Part shown: positions 1-10,765 of the stretch, in pieces
How positions within the stretch are numbered: position 1 is the first letter of the stretch
Layout of the letters: each line of letters opens with the position of its first letter
NCBI GenBank assembly: GCA_035610365.1
Contig: CM069432.1
Span: 127,172,255 to 127,236,254 of the forward strand
DNA length: 64,000 bases
Source: Aquatica leii
Lineage: Eukaryota; Arthropoda; Insecta; Coleoptera; Lampyridae
Direction of reading: 5' to 3'
Program-made: the position numbers and the translations under genes
Notes under the pieces: model-generated
The model's input: only the letters and a program-made list of their open reading frames with translations
Database searches by the model: none
Told to the model about the DNA's origin: nothing

Positions 1-866
1 ATAGCGGTAGTTGTAGTGATAAGGTTTTTTGTTTTAGAAACTTTGAGAGGTGAGTAACTAAAATGTAACCTATTAACAATTTAATTTATCTAAAATGCGA
101 CAAAAAGTTATAATAAATAATCAAAAAAGTAGTTTTTGTAGCAAACTAAACGTGTAGACGTTAAAAATGTAATAAACATTTAATAAGCGTTTTACTGACT
201 GTAGTGTTGTGGCGTAACAAACGGGTTACTTGTTGAGTAAATAATATTAACATTAAGATAAGGTCGCAATAAGGACCTAATGTAGACCGCGTCGAATAAA
301 AACGTTCTTATAATTCTAAAAATCAATGTTGTAAATTATCTTATGAGTATAATTACTAACAACCTGTCAAATATAATTCATAAAGCCGCAAAGCAAAAAT
401 GCTTATTTTTTATATTTGGATTTGTTGCACTTACAATTACAAAAAGTACTAAACAGAACATAAACTGTTTAAAATATTAGATCTCGTTAATATCCAAATT
501 TTTTTATAAGAAAAAAAACTTCTTACGTTATTTTAAAAGACTTGAAAGCTAAATTTTTAAGTCCTTGCTGATGCAAGCTGCTCAAAATTTAAAATACAAT
601 AAATTTTTCATGGTTAATCGGTTTTCTGTGAAAAAAAAATGCTTAAAATATCCAATTAAAAATGAACTTAAATTTAAAAACAAAAAGCAGTAATTAAGTA
701 AATTTGTTGATAATTGAATGGTACCAATCAATTAAAATGATTACTTGTTTGTACCTATTTCATAGAATCATCTATCGTATTATCTACGTAAATAATAGAT
801 TATCTTAACTATCATCTAGAAGTATTCTTTAACTTGTATCTAAATCTTTACCTAGATAAAAAAATT
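1..866. other. AT-rich stretch without a recognised gene
   Basis: I see no open frame of note, no repeat shared with other parts of the window and no RNA gene. The sequence is A/T homopolymer-rich throughout. Confidence 0.5.
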
Positions 867-927
867 GGAAATTATCTATTAAAATATTTTTAGGGTAATT
901 GGTGTATTATTTATTTAGAATAATATA

Positions 928-985
928 GATGCTAGCTTTCAAACTTGGTCTAAGTTTTTCATCAGGCAAAATTAAATTAATTTTC
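928..985 (-). ncRNA. Hammerhead ribozyme-like motif, left PLE terminus
   Basis: Read on the minus strand, the core CTGATGA lies at 966-960, followed by a stem II of about five pairs (AAACTT with AAGTTT around AGACC), then GAAA at 940-937, a two-pair stem III (GC-TA-GC), and ATC as the candidate cleavage site. Hammerhead ribozymes in PLE termini are established for the family. Activity of this copy is inferred only from the conserved core. Stem I pairing is weak and AT-rich. Confidence 0.6.
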
Positions 986-1930
986 TCGTTGTTCACAAAA
1001 GTACCAATACTTGATACTTTACATCTTTTACAACGACAGTTTGATAATAATAGCATCAAGTTATTTGAACATTGTTTGACAACATCATTCCTTTTGTTTA
1101 ATGGTAAATACTACAAACAGATAGATGGTGTAGCAATGGGATCGCCAATTTCTCCATCTATTGCTAATTTTATTAATTGGAACATTTTGAAGAAGAAACC
1201 TTAAAATCTGCATTTAAAAAACCAAAGTTATAGCTTAGATATGTAGATAATATTTTTGCGATTTGGTCTCATGGTATAGATGAACTACAAATGTTTCTTC
1301 AATATCTTAACAATCGACATCCAAACATAAAATTTAGTATTGAAAAAGAAATTAATGACACCTTACCTTTTTTTGATGTAAAAATAGAAAAAAAAACAGA
1401 TGATACTTTAATACATTCAGTTTATCAAAAACTAACACATACAGATCAATACATAAACGCAAATTCTTATCATCACCCAGCTCAGAAACTTGGGATGATT
1501 CGCACATTGTGTAATCGTGCAACAATAATTTGTCACCAAAATAAATTACAAGAAGAATTAGAACACCTTAAGAAAGTTTTTATAATAAATGGTTTTAATT
1601 AAACAAATTAAAAAGTTTCTTAGACCAAAAACAAGACCTACTTCAACAGATAATTTAACTATTAACGAAAACTTTGTTATTTTATTTTTTTTCCAACATA
1701 AGTGACAAAATTGGAAGAATACTAAGTAAACATAAGATAAAAGTAGCTTATAATACTACTACTTTGAGAAAACTAAAACAATTTCTAAAATAAAGAACTG
1801 GAAATCAAGAAAGATTAGAGAAGCTATTGAAATTATTAAACATCCTAACAATTTGAATAGAGACAGTGGTTACAAACTTCTGACACATGATTACCTGTTA
1901 TTTTTTAATCTTAATTTGTCCACCATTTAC
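981..1930 (+). pseudogene. PLE reverse transcriptase remnant
   Basis: Two open pieces (to about 1204, and 1291-1602) plus flanking frames carry Penelope RT motifs: SLFTKVP near 985, then FNGKYYKQIDGVAMGSPISP around 1100-1160, then a palm motif reading YVDN at 1240-1251, where YVDD is the norm. Further on come IKFSIEKEINDTLPFFDVKI and DQYINANSYHH, typical of the PLE thumb region. After 1602 the frame changes and reads ISDKIGRILSKHKIKVAY, then jumps at about 1795-1805 to KIREAIEIIKHPNNLNRDSG, a PLE C-terminal signature. The GIY-YIG nuclease that should lie between is absent. The enzyme would have copied element RNA; the changed catalytic motif, stops and internal deletion make this copy inactive. 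Confidence 0.8.
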
Positions 1931-2067
1931 ACTTAAGCTACGTCTAGAGTTTTTATGGTGGTTTTTCTTTAGACCTTCGAGCAAATGCTGTAGCTAAATA
2001 AACTTGCGGTTATTATCTAGTTCCCTTATAGTTATTGTTTTTAGTTACCTTAGTTTTACAATTGTCA

Positions 2068-2135
2068 AATCAACTTAATTTTGCCTGACGAAGAACTTAG
2101 ACCAAGTTCAAAAGTTTGCATTTATATTATTCTAA
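2068..2135 (+). ncRNA. Degenerate hammerhead motif, right PLE terminus
   Basis: The core CTGACGA is at 2085-2091 and stem II pairs GAACTT with AAGTTC around AGACC. The following GAAA reads AAAA at 2110-2113, so an essential core base has changed. It mirrors the left-end motif at 928-985 and faces outward. Confidence 0.5.
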
Positions 2136-2212
2136 ATAAATAATACACCAATTACCCTAAAAATATTTTAATATGTTTTATAGTGAAAGTTTTATGTCGG
2201 AAATTATCTATT

Positions 2213-2688
2213 TTCTTTTCTAGATAAAAATTATTTTCTATCAATACTGAAATTTATTTCAAGTAAAACAATAAGCAATAGGAAAGTGTGGTATATAATT
2301 TAAAACACACACATAGAAAGTTTAACACTATAACAACCGGACTAAGCATCTTACCTATAACGACCGCAAGCGGTCATTTTATGGTTACTGGCAGTTTTTT
2401 TTCTACTTTTAATTAATTCATACAATGTAAAAACTGTAAAAAAGTAGTATCTGAACTTAAATTAAATAATTTTATTTATCATAATATATAACTATTGTAT
2501 AAAAATGAAAAAAAGCTTAAAAAACATCATGGTAACAATAAAAAAGCAATAAATGTCTTAAAACAAGAACTTTTTTGAAGTGTTGCATCATCCTTATTTA
2601 ACTATGGAAATCTATTCAAGATGTATCTTATTTTATTATCTGTGGGCAACCAATACTTAAATACTTAAATACATATTTATTAGGTTTA
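2213..2688. other. AT-rich stretch with one small palindrome
   Basis: No gene is seen. A perfect six-base-arm palindrome, GACCGC-AA-GCGGTC, lies at 2362-2375 in a locally GC-richer patch. It could be debris of a DNA transposon, perhaps linked to the piggyBac fragment next to it, but nothing proves this. Confidence 0.35.
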
Positions 2689-2862
2689 TTATAAATAGTC
2701 ATATGCTATGTAAATTGACAACGGCACTTGGACGGACAATTGTTTATCAGCTGTAACGGTTTCTGTAGGTATGCAATTTTTAATGATTTTGTTTCGCAGT
2801 TTCGATAATAAATAGAATTTGTCAGAGTTTTTTCTTTGAAACTGTGTTTTTTTATCAAAACT
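2689..2862 (-). pseudogene. piggyBac-type transposase fragment
   Basis: A minus-strand frame reads FDKKTQFQRKNSDKF, then NCIPTETVTADKQL, then VPLSIYIAYDYL. This follows the order seen in piggyBac (DDE_Tnp_1_7) transposases: a phenylalanine-aspartate turn, an arginine-rich stretch ending in DK, then T-V-D-E-Q-L with the first catalytic aspartate, then a motif close to CPFRQYMPSKP. Here the aspartate is kept and the next residue is K. Only about 58 residues survive, with no terminal repeats seen, so this is a scrap. The match is by motif memory and could be partly fortuitous. Confidence 0.5.
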
Positions 2863-4006
2863 TAAAAAGTATTTGTGTTCTGGCACTACAAGTTTCTCTA
2901 GCAAACAAAACTGCAATAAATGCATCAAATTCTAACAAAGAAATAGACCAGCAAGCATCATTTAGAATTCCACAAGTAAATGATTTTCACGCACTCATTA
3001 TAATTAATAATTATAACTATACATGAAATGAAATAAAACGTATTGTATATAAAATGATTGCATGATTCATTCGTTCAAAACCTTATTAATTTAATTACAA
3101 TAAAAAGTTTCTATTGCTTTCTATACTTTATAATATGTATAGGTATTTCTTAACTTACTACAGTTTAAGCATAGAGTACTTAGTCCACAATATCCATGCA
3201 GCAAATTTATTTTGTAGATGCGGTAAAGATAAGTACGGAGTACGCTTCCGTTCATGTTTTTCTTTTATTTAGACTATATTCTTTCTTGGTCTTACTTTAC
3301 AAACTTAATTCTGTTTATTTTCAGTTATTGTGTATAAATTATGATAAACACTCACTTTGTAAAAAAGTAGTCTAACTTTTTTATAGTCGACTTTAGCAAA
3401 TTAGCTGATCATTCTTGCGCAGTTTTTATAATTTACTATACAAAACGTTTAAGACAAAGACAGATTATTATAAGTATAAATTATAGTTTTTGTAACTTTA
3501 TTATTTTCAATAATCAATTTTTAACATTGAATTCAGCAATGTTGTAAAACGTTGTTATGAATTTTGTAGTCATTTTGCCTTAATTTTGCAGTTTTTAAAG
3601 ATTTAAGCTTCAACTCAAATTAATTTTTTTTTATTGAATGGTCTGTTTTTGGTGTGCTGTAATTTTTTATCTTTGGCAGGGTTGTTTTAGCATAAACTGA
3701 ATCAAATCCAACTGCAATATTTGTGTCATTAAATAAACATAGCGCTGCCACTGCCATGTCATTTCATTTTTATAAATCAAAACTGTGACCCCGTTGCATC
3801 TTAAAACATTGTTAACTGTGACGATGTAGTTAACTATGCTTATTGTGTTTAGATATATTAAATAATTAATAATTAAAAAAAATAATAATAAAACTACTTT
3901 AAAAACGTTCAGAAACTCAAAACGTAATTTATAGTCTAACACGTTAGAACGGCAATAACAATATTATAAAACAAATATTTTCTTGTTTATCAAAACAAAC
4001 CAAATA
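2863..4006. other. AT-rich stretch without a recognised gene
   Basis: Short open frames occur on both strands, the longest at 3667-3942 on the minus strand, but none carries a motif I recognise and their composition is that of AT-rich noncoding DNA. Confidence 0.45.
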
Positions 4007-4008
4007 TA

Positions 4009-4375
4009 CAGTGTGTCCCACTCTGAGTTGCATTGCTGGGTATCTTTGTTATTAATGAAGATAAAAAATTTTCGTGCTGATTTATATAATCTTTAAAAAC
4101 AATTCGAAATCCGAGCGATTCCGAAGTTAAACAAAAAAAAACCGAAAAATGCATTTTTGAAAAAGGATAATATTTTGTTTATTCTAACAATTACAAAAAA
4201 ACCTTTTGAGCAAAATTTATTTTTTTTATTGTAACAAACTAATTTATGTTTCCTAAAAACATATCACAAATACCGTTTTCGAGATAATGGTAGAAACTTT
4301 CTTATTTTAAATAGGCGCCATCTTGGATTTTTACATAAATAGATTGTATTTTTTTTCTGTTTTGAACCATAAAAA
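4009..4375 (+). repeat. Left inverted repeat of the Tc1/mariner relic
   Basis: Starts CAGTGTGTCCCACTCTGAG and includes a TTTCGAGATAATGG tract near 4275. It pairs with 8466-8232 (outer part) and 5175-5035 (inner part). Confidence 0.75.
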
Positions 4376-4458
4376 CAAATTAATTTTAACAAAACGCAAA
4401 ATAAATTTGATTAAACATGAATATAAGAAAAGGTTAAAACTACTATCACATTATTTAA

Positions 4459-4590
4459 TCAAAGCAAATGTTCAAAATGCTGTCCGTTGTTTGCTAAACA
4501 TAACTGGCATTGCTTTAAAATACTGGTGGTTACTTTACGCAATGTATCACGATTAACACTAATTAAACCTTCTTGTACAGATCCTTACAA
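4459..4590 (-). pseudogene. C-terminal remnant of a Tc1/mariner transposase
   Basis: On the minus strand the frame reads SVNRDTLRKVTTSILKQC, then QLCLANNGQHFEHLL, then a stop at 4461-4459. A terminal C-x(n)-NGxHFExLL is a recurring C-terminus of insect Tc1/mariner-type transposases. It lies inside the long-inverted-repeat element and so is most likely its own transposase. Nothing upstream of about 4590 is recognisable; the catalytic core is gone. Confidence 0.65.
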
Positions 4591-5034
4591 CTTTCCAACA
4601 TTACTATTACTAAAATTGATAGTCTTTGTCACGTACGTTTGTGTTACGGGTGGGTTTTCTTAAGCTTACTTTTGTCTAACCGTTAAAATACACTAGCATA
4701 TGGTTGTCGTCTTTCTGGGAAATTATCTTCATAGTCGTGTGCAGAAAAGTGCAAACTTTTGTTAAATCTAATATAAGTACAAAACATACTATATTGTTCG
4801 TTTAGTGGAAAACTAGTCATTAAAAAGAAATGGTTAATTTATCATTAAAACTGGATAAAACACCAATTTGTTGCACAAATTAATAAAACCAAACGATCGG
4901 ACAGCATGGGAAGTTATTTGTTTTAGCAAGTTTTGTTAAATTTTATTTGTTTTCATGAGTAACTTATTTTAATTTAACTAATATTAAGAGTGCCGTTATA
5001 TATCATTTAAAACATAGGTTGTTATACGTTGTTG

Positions 5035-5175
5035 AAAACAGAACAAAAAATACAATCTATCTATGTCAAAATCCAAGATCCATTTAAAATAAGAAAGTTG
5101 CTAACAATATCTCGAAAACGGTATTTGTGATAAATTTTTAGAAAATATAAATTAGTTTGTTACAATGAAATAAAT
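5035..5175 (-). repeat. Inner part of the right inverted repeat
   Basis: Contains ATCTCGAAAACGGTATTTGT, the reverse complement of the left arm near 4270, and ends where the LTR element begins. Confidence 0.7.
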
Positions 5176-5180
5176 CTATT

Positions 5181-6510
5181 TGTTACGTGCGAAATTTTCA
5201 TTACGGAATACCCTGTATATGAATTAATATTAGATTCCGGTTTTGACGCCCTCTGCCGATCTTTTCTTGTGATTGTCATTTTACGACGAAATCGTTAAGC
5301 TGTCAACTACATGAACGAGTCGGTGCCGAGGATCTTGAACTAATTCTTAAATTTTTAAGGATATCACTTGTGATGAACACAAATTTATAAGGCGATTGCG
5401 AATTTATTACAATTCTTTCGGCACAGGGTAAGATATTTTGTCTCCAATCTATTAAGAGTCTTTCGTAATTTCTGTATTCATGTGATAGCCGGTTCCACCA
5501 CGTTGCAAGCACACGGTTCGTTTTAAGCAGTAATAAGGATGCATGAGTACCATTAATAAATATCGCTACCGAGCATATAAGCTGTTGTGAGGGCCTGCTA
5601 CTTAAATAACAACGAGGTCTCGTCGAACAATGCGTCGGAGATGCTGATTTGTGGATAAAAGTCGATTGTGTTATCAACCACCTGTTCGAAATTACTACCT
5701 ACAGCATTCGATACAACGGGTTTTTATATATCATTTAATGATTTATTAATACTGATTTTGTAGCGTCCTATTCTTCGTGAGTTAGTGTGTGACACGATTT
5801 GCTATTAAATATTTATTACAGGCCGCTAGCGGGGAAAACGTTTTCTTTTATATCGCTGTCACGAAAGTTACTCACAGAATTTTGGTTAATGTTAATGTCC
5901 GTAATTACGTTTACTGTTTATATACCAATAAGGTAATTTCAATCATCATTTAACTTGTATCGCATGCTGTGTGAAAACAATATTTACTACGAGATTTTTT
6001 GCGCTGTTCGTTTTGACCTGACTTATATATGTATTGTGTGTTGCCGATACAGCTGGCATTCATGCACTGAGAATTAGATATAATCTTGTTAATCTTGTAT
6101 GTTACTAAATCAAAGTTTTCTACACTTGTTAATCATAATTGTTAGTCTTTCTAGTATTTATGGATTGAGGAATTTAATATACATCTGTCAATTTGCTACG
6201 CTGCTAAATTAAAGTTTTTATATTTGTTAATTATACTTAGTAATCGTTCGAGCATGGATGAGTAGAGAAATTGCATATATTCTTGTTAATCCCCTACGTT
6301 AATACATTAAAGTGGTTATATTTGTTAATCTCTCTTTTATTTTTCTCTTTTTCCTGTAATTATCGTTACCTATTAAGTAATTTTGGCTATTCGAACATCA
6401 GAGTAACAAGGATTACGAACCTGAAATTTAGTTACAAGTTTGGACCGTCTGTCGTGATTGAGGCAGAAGTGTTAATTTGGATTAGATCTGGCGCCCTTAA
6501 GCATAATAGT
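5181..6510 (+). repeat. 5' LTR
   Basis: Shares its start (TGTTACGTGCGAAATTTTCA), a middle block with TGTATTGTGTGTTGCCGATA, and TCTGGCGCCCTTAAGCATA near its recognisable end with the other LTR copies. The exact end is not resolved. Confidence 0.65.
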
Positions 6511-6889
6511 CTTCTTCTTTTTCTCTTGGTTTGCTTAGTACTGTTGGTCGGTGAGGTTTATGGGACTACGCTGCTTTTTGCTTTATAGCGTAACGACTGT
6601 TGTCGACTTTCAACGAGTACCTGTTCTGATACTCCTCTTCTGTTGGTTGAGTTTTTGGTTCTTTGAAGTATCATTCCGCTTCATGCGACTTTTGGACACA
6701 TTTGGTTGGTGATGCTTAGCAAATTGGGAAAACTTCTTTCATCTACGTTTCTTCTGGGGTTGGGTGTTATTGTATTTGGGTTGGTTTTGGATTTCAAGGT
6801 TTTTGTCCTTGGCGTAGTCCTAAATTTCTATTTTTGACTTTAGCTAGTGTCCACTTCCCAGGTTTTCATGTTGCTGAGGGGGGGAATTC

Positions 6890-8229
6890 TGTTACGTACG
6901 AAATTTTTATTACGGAATACCCTGTATATGTAATTGAAATTAGATTCCGGTTGGGACGCCCCCTACCAATAGTTTTGTGTGACTGTCATTTACGACGAAA
7001 TCATTAATCTGTCAACTGCATAAGATGGCCGGTGTGGCTTGCAAACAATTTTCAAAGACCATCCGCAGTAATAAGGATCAAATTATAAGTGTACTACGAT
7101 AATAATATATTTGAGTCGTCACCGGGTAAGATAATTGCTGTCGTTTATTAAAATTCTGTTGTAATTTCTCGTAATTTGATAGCCGTTCCGCCAAGTTCTA
7201 GCACATGTTCTTATTCGATAACGAATTATGAAGGATTAACTTCGAAAAATACTTTCGTGGGACGAGTATAACTCGATTTATAAGGCATACGGTTAAAATT
7301 AAATGAACCAAAGATAATCACATTTCTACGAGATTCTACTCAGGCGGCAAACACCTGCGAAACCACCTGTCATCGACGGTGTATAACAGCATTCGACAAC
7401 CGGGTTATGCTATATGTATTTTCTTTAACAATAAGTAACCGTTTTTGTAGATTTTGATTTCGTGAGGCATTGGTTTGACACGATTTGCTACTTAAAAGTT
7501 ATTTCAGGCTCACTTGCCGGAGAAAGCGCTTTCTTCGACCAAGTAGGAGTTCCTGTATTGTGGGTAAGTTGATTTATCTATTTGTTCGCTGTCAAAAATG
7601 TCGCTCACGAAACTTTAGCTAATGTTAATTCCGTAATTGCTAACATTGTTTTATTACCATTTAGGTAGTATCATTAATTATTTTGTGTGTTTCGCATGCT
7701 GTGTACAACCAATCATTAGTACGAAAGTTTAGTATTAATTCAGTAATTATTATCACTGTTTTATTATCAGTAAGATCGTATTATTAATTATTTTGTGTGT
7801 TTCGCGTACTGTGTACAAACCATATTTACTACGAACTATTCTTCGGTGTTCGCTTCAACGTAACTTACCTATGTATTGTGTGTTGCCGATACGGCTGGCA
7901 TTCATGTATTGAAAATTCGATATATCTGTGATAATCATCGACGTTACTAAATTAAAGTTGTTATATTGGTTATTCTTTCTTTTATGGCAGTATACCTTTC
8001 TCTTTTGATCGCCGTTATCTAATAACAAACTTTGGTTACTCGACCATCAGAGTAATAAGGATTACGAACCTCCAATTGAGTTACAAGTTTGGACCGTCTG
8101 TCGTGAGCGAGGCAGAAGTGTTATCTTGGATCAGCTTTGGCGCTCTTAAGCATACTTCCTGTGAACCTCCCCTACTTCCGACTGTGTGAGTTTGCCGTGC
8201 AAGGTTCGTAAGACATAAAGCTTGAAACA
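6890..8229 (+). repeat. 3' LTR with an internal duplication
   Basis: Begins right after the polypurine tract and ends near AAGCTTGAAACA. It contains a diverged tandem duplication of about 114 bases (7608-7721 and 7722-7834), each unit including ATTATTTTGTGTGTTTCGC, which the copy at 48.6 kb lacks and which explains its greater length. Confidence 0.65.
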
Positions 8230-8231
8230 AA

Positions 8232-8466
8232 TTTTGCTGAAAAAATTTCTTTGTAACTGTTAGATTAATCAAAATATTAGTCTGTTTCAAAAAATGCATA
8301 TTTTGTTTTTTTTTGTTTAACTTCGAGGTTGCTCGGCATTGGAACTATTTTTAAAGATAATCTAAATCAGCACAAAAAACTTTACTTAATTGCCCATTTA
8401 ACCGAATCGATATCTTCATTAATAACAAAGATACCCATGCACTGTAACTCAGAACGGAACACACTG
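8232..8466 (-). repeat. Outer part of the right inverted repeat
   Basis: Reverse complement of the left arm's outer 235 bases. It contains TCATTAATAACAAAGATACC near 8417, matching the left arm near 4040, and resumes directly after the LTR element. Confidence 0.75.
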
Positions 8467-8468
8467 TA

Positions 8469-10125
8469 TACAAAATACAAAAACAAATTTTATTTATTAA
8501 TTTTTTAACAACACAAAACAAGTTTTAAGTAACCGAATTTTCAATAAAAATTGCATTTGAAAAAAAAGTCTACAGAAAGCATAGAACTCGCCAAAACAAT
8601 TGTCATTTGCAATTGCATAAAAAAAAATTTAATAAATTGGTAGCAAAATTAGCAACAAGTATAAATTTATGTTATTTTAAATTTTTAATTTCTAAGTAAA
8701 TAATTTTTAGGATTGCCTATAAACATTTAAAAAAGACATCTCAACGTTGTCGTATAAGGTTATATTACATCCCTTACTTTTTGCAGTTTGTACAAATCTA
8801 TGAATGGTTTAATAAACATTTAAACAGCAATGCATAGTTAGATTTAACTTTTTTACGGTCAAAGCATGATTTCATTTAAGGATATGTTAGTAATCAAAAT
8901 GATCGTATTTGCAAAACCACATGGTTTTGTGGAAACAAGATCGCATTTTTTAAAAATTGCTCTATAGATTATGATGTTAAGAAAACAGATTATCAGTGTA
9001 ATATTTTTTTTTGTGCTTCTGTCCATTTTGATGTACATATTTTAGAGACATAACATGAAACAATAATAGTTTTATTATCATATCAGTTAAACTGTAATAA
9101 AATTGCGTAATTGTCAAATTAATTTAACAAATAATTAAATTTTATCATTACAAAATTAAGTTTTATCAACATATGTTATTAACTTTTATTAAAAATCAAT
9201 ACCTAAATAACTACTTTTAAGATAATAATTATACTATAAGGATTAGTATCGCACGTTCTAAACATATTTTCCATATAACGTTTAACATAATTTAAATAAT
9301 GCACCATGCTAGCTCTAATGGATTTATTAACAATAAACAAAACACAAAGATTGATACAAATTATGACCAGGGTCGGGGTATTCTAATCGTACACTAAAGA
9401 CTTACATTTCTAATTTGATATTTTAAAATAACATAAATTTCGTTGCATGACTACTAAAGCAGATTTCCACAGTTCAAATTTAACATGAGGAAACTTTCTG
9501 CACGTTATGCAAGAACGTCCGCTTCTTTCGAAAGTTCAACGGAAGATGACTTAAAACAATGGCTACGAATCACGCATTAGTAATGAGCATCAACAACTTG
9601 CACACGCAGAGATTCCAAAAATGTTAAATTAAATCAGAAGTATTCAATCAAAAAAATGTAAACTTTGCATCCATAATACCACATTTTAGAATAGTAATAT
9701 AAATAACTGTTACAATAAACAATACAATTTAAGATTGCAGCGCTTCTGGAGATAACAAACGAACTACTCTTGCAACAGTTGTAAACGGCTTTGTTAAAAT
9801 ACAGTTTATGCTTGTTGTTTTTGCGTTGTTACAAGCTTTTTTTGTAAACAAAAGCCTAATTTGTGTAATTTATTATCATTGGTTTAGAATAGATTTTTTT
9901 AAGTATCACGTAAGCTTTATTGATATTATTATTCTAAATTAGTGTCTGCATAAGTTAGAATTAGTATTTAGTCGTTTTTGTTGTTTTGCACGATAATTAT
10001 TTATAATTTGGTGAGTATTGTTACAATAAAGTTTTGTGTCTATAAGTTTACTTGTAGAAAAATGTATAAGATTTCTTTTTTATGAGTACCTAGATGGAAA
10101 CAAAAACCCTCGATGAGTCTACAAA
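8469..10125. other. AT-rich stretch without a recognised gene
   Basis: No frame with recognisable motifs. A less AT-rich patch at about 9480-9610 has no open frame of useful length. Confidence 0.45.
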
Positions 10126-10765
10126 GGAGAAAAAGTGCCGCATGCTGCACATGTCATATTATGTGGGCAAATCAAAACAGACAACTCACATTTGATTAGT
10201 TTGTATGTTTTTTGCTTACAAACATCGGCCGTCAATTCGGATCCACATAATTTCAAAGGTGTGGTGGTAGCCGATGGATATAATAAGCATATACCAATAT
10301 CCAGCATGGTTTGCACATACAAAGCTGGGCAACGACTACGCTGTAAACACATATCTGCAGTGTTACTTTAGTGTACTTCAAGATGTAGTTACTGAACGAA
10401 AAGAAAGAATTGATTAATCGAGTCTTGCAATTTTTAATATATTATTAGTATAAACTTTTTTTTTGCTTCTTTGCATTTCTGTTTTAGAGATTATTTGAAC
10501 AAAATTAAAACTGTGTTTTAAATGAAAATAAAATTCGTTTGATTACACCAGAAAAGAAATACACGTAAAAAATATAAGCCCGTTCCAATTTGCGAAATGC
10601 CGTGCTGATTTTAAACCGGCTTGTTATAGCAAAGATGTCAACAAGTTGATGTCCTTATATAAAGAAGAATTGCCAGAGGCAGTTTTTGCAACGCATATGT
10701 GTATATCACATAACTGCTTTACTTCGTTTCAATTTTGTAATAAAATCATTTATTTCAAAAATTAT
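10126..10765 (+). pseudogene. SWIM zinc-finger protein remnant
   Basis: An open frame at 10135-10371 reads AAHVILCGQIKTDNSHLISL, then GVVVADGYNKHIPISSMV, then CTYKAGQRLRCKHISAVLL. The last block matches the SWIM finger pattern C-x-C-x(n)-C-x-H that ends in KCKHI-x-AVLL, with the second cysteine changed to tyrosine (TAC for TGC). A second piece near 10605-10720 reads ADFKPACYSKDVNKLMSLYK and EELPEAVFATHM. In insects such SWIM domains often sit in repetitive proteins with a YqaJ-like nuclease domain, but I cannot see that domain. This may be a decayed gene or exons of one; I favour decay. Confidence 0.5.

Larger units (their letters stand above)
867..2212 (+). mobile_element. Penelope-like retroelement copy, endonuclease lost
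   Basis: The 14-base sequence GGAAATTATCTATT occurs at 867-880 and again at 2199-2212, which I read as the target-site duplication. Between them lies a short PLE. An inverted terminal repeat of roughly 100 bases pairs 881-985 with about 2070-2173, each arm carrying a hammerhead-like motif facing outward. A further 26 bases (about 2173-2198) follow the right arm before the target duplication. The interior holds a Penelope reverse transcriptase remnant on the plus strand. PLEs are retroelements that normally encode one RT plus GIY-YIG protein; here the GIY-YIG part appears deleted, because RT-end residues run directly into residues typical of the extreme C-terminus. The element is dead, with several stops and frame changes. 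Confidence 0.8.
5181..8229 (+). mobile_element. Noncoding LTR retroelement, two large LTRs and a short interior (fossil)
   Basis: Two copies of one sequence begin TGTTACGT at 5181 and 6890 and lie in direct orientation. Just before the second, at 6874-6889, is the purine-rich run GAGGGGGGGAATTC, a normal polypurine tract position, which sets the plus orientation. The LTRs are about 1.2-1.34 kb. The interior, only about 0.3-0.4 kb, holds no recognisable gag or pol, so the element is a nonautonomous or hollowed-out copy. The family is uncertain; gypsy kin is a guess. The two LTRs differ at many positions, so the insertion is old, though younger than the Tc1/mariner relic it splits. Related LTRs lie at 48572-49746 and 50756-51358. 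Confidence 0.7.
4007..8468. mobile_element. Tc1/mariner-type relic with long inverted repeats, split by an LTR element
   Basis: Both ends read TACAGTGTGT going inward, flanked by TA at 4007-4008 and 8467-8468, the normal Tc1/mariner target duplication. The left arm runs to about 4375. Its reverse complement appears in two pieces, about 5035-5175 and 8232-8466, because the LTR element at 5181-8229 inserted into the right arm. Rejoined, the arms are about 360 bases with many mismatches, so the element is old. The interior (4376-5034) keeps the tail of a transposase on the minus strand. Such long arms are common among nonautonomous or foldback-like members of the superfamily. Confidence 0.75.

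Noticed and set aside
5303-5677. A 124-codon minus-strand frame
   Set aside because: It lies within an LTR and is not kept open in the other copies of that LTR.
10119-10352. A minus-strand frame opposite the SWIM remnant
   Set aside because: The plus strand carries the recognisable SWIM signature; the antisense frame has no motif.
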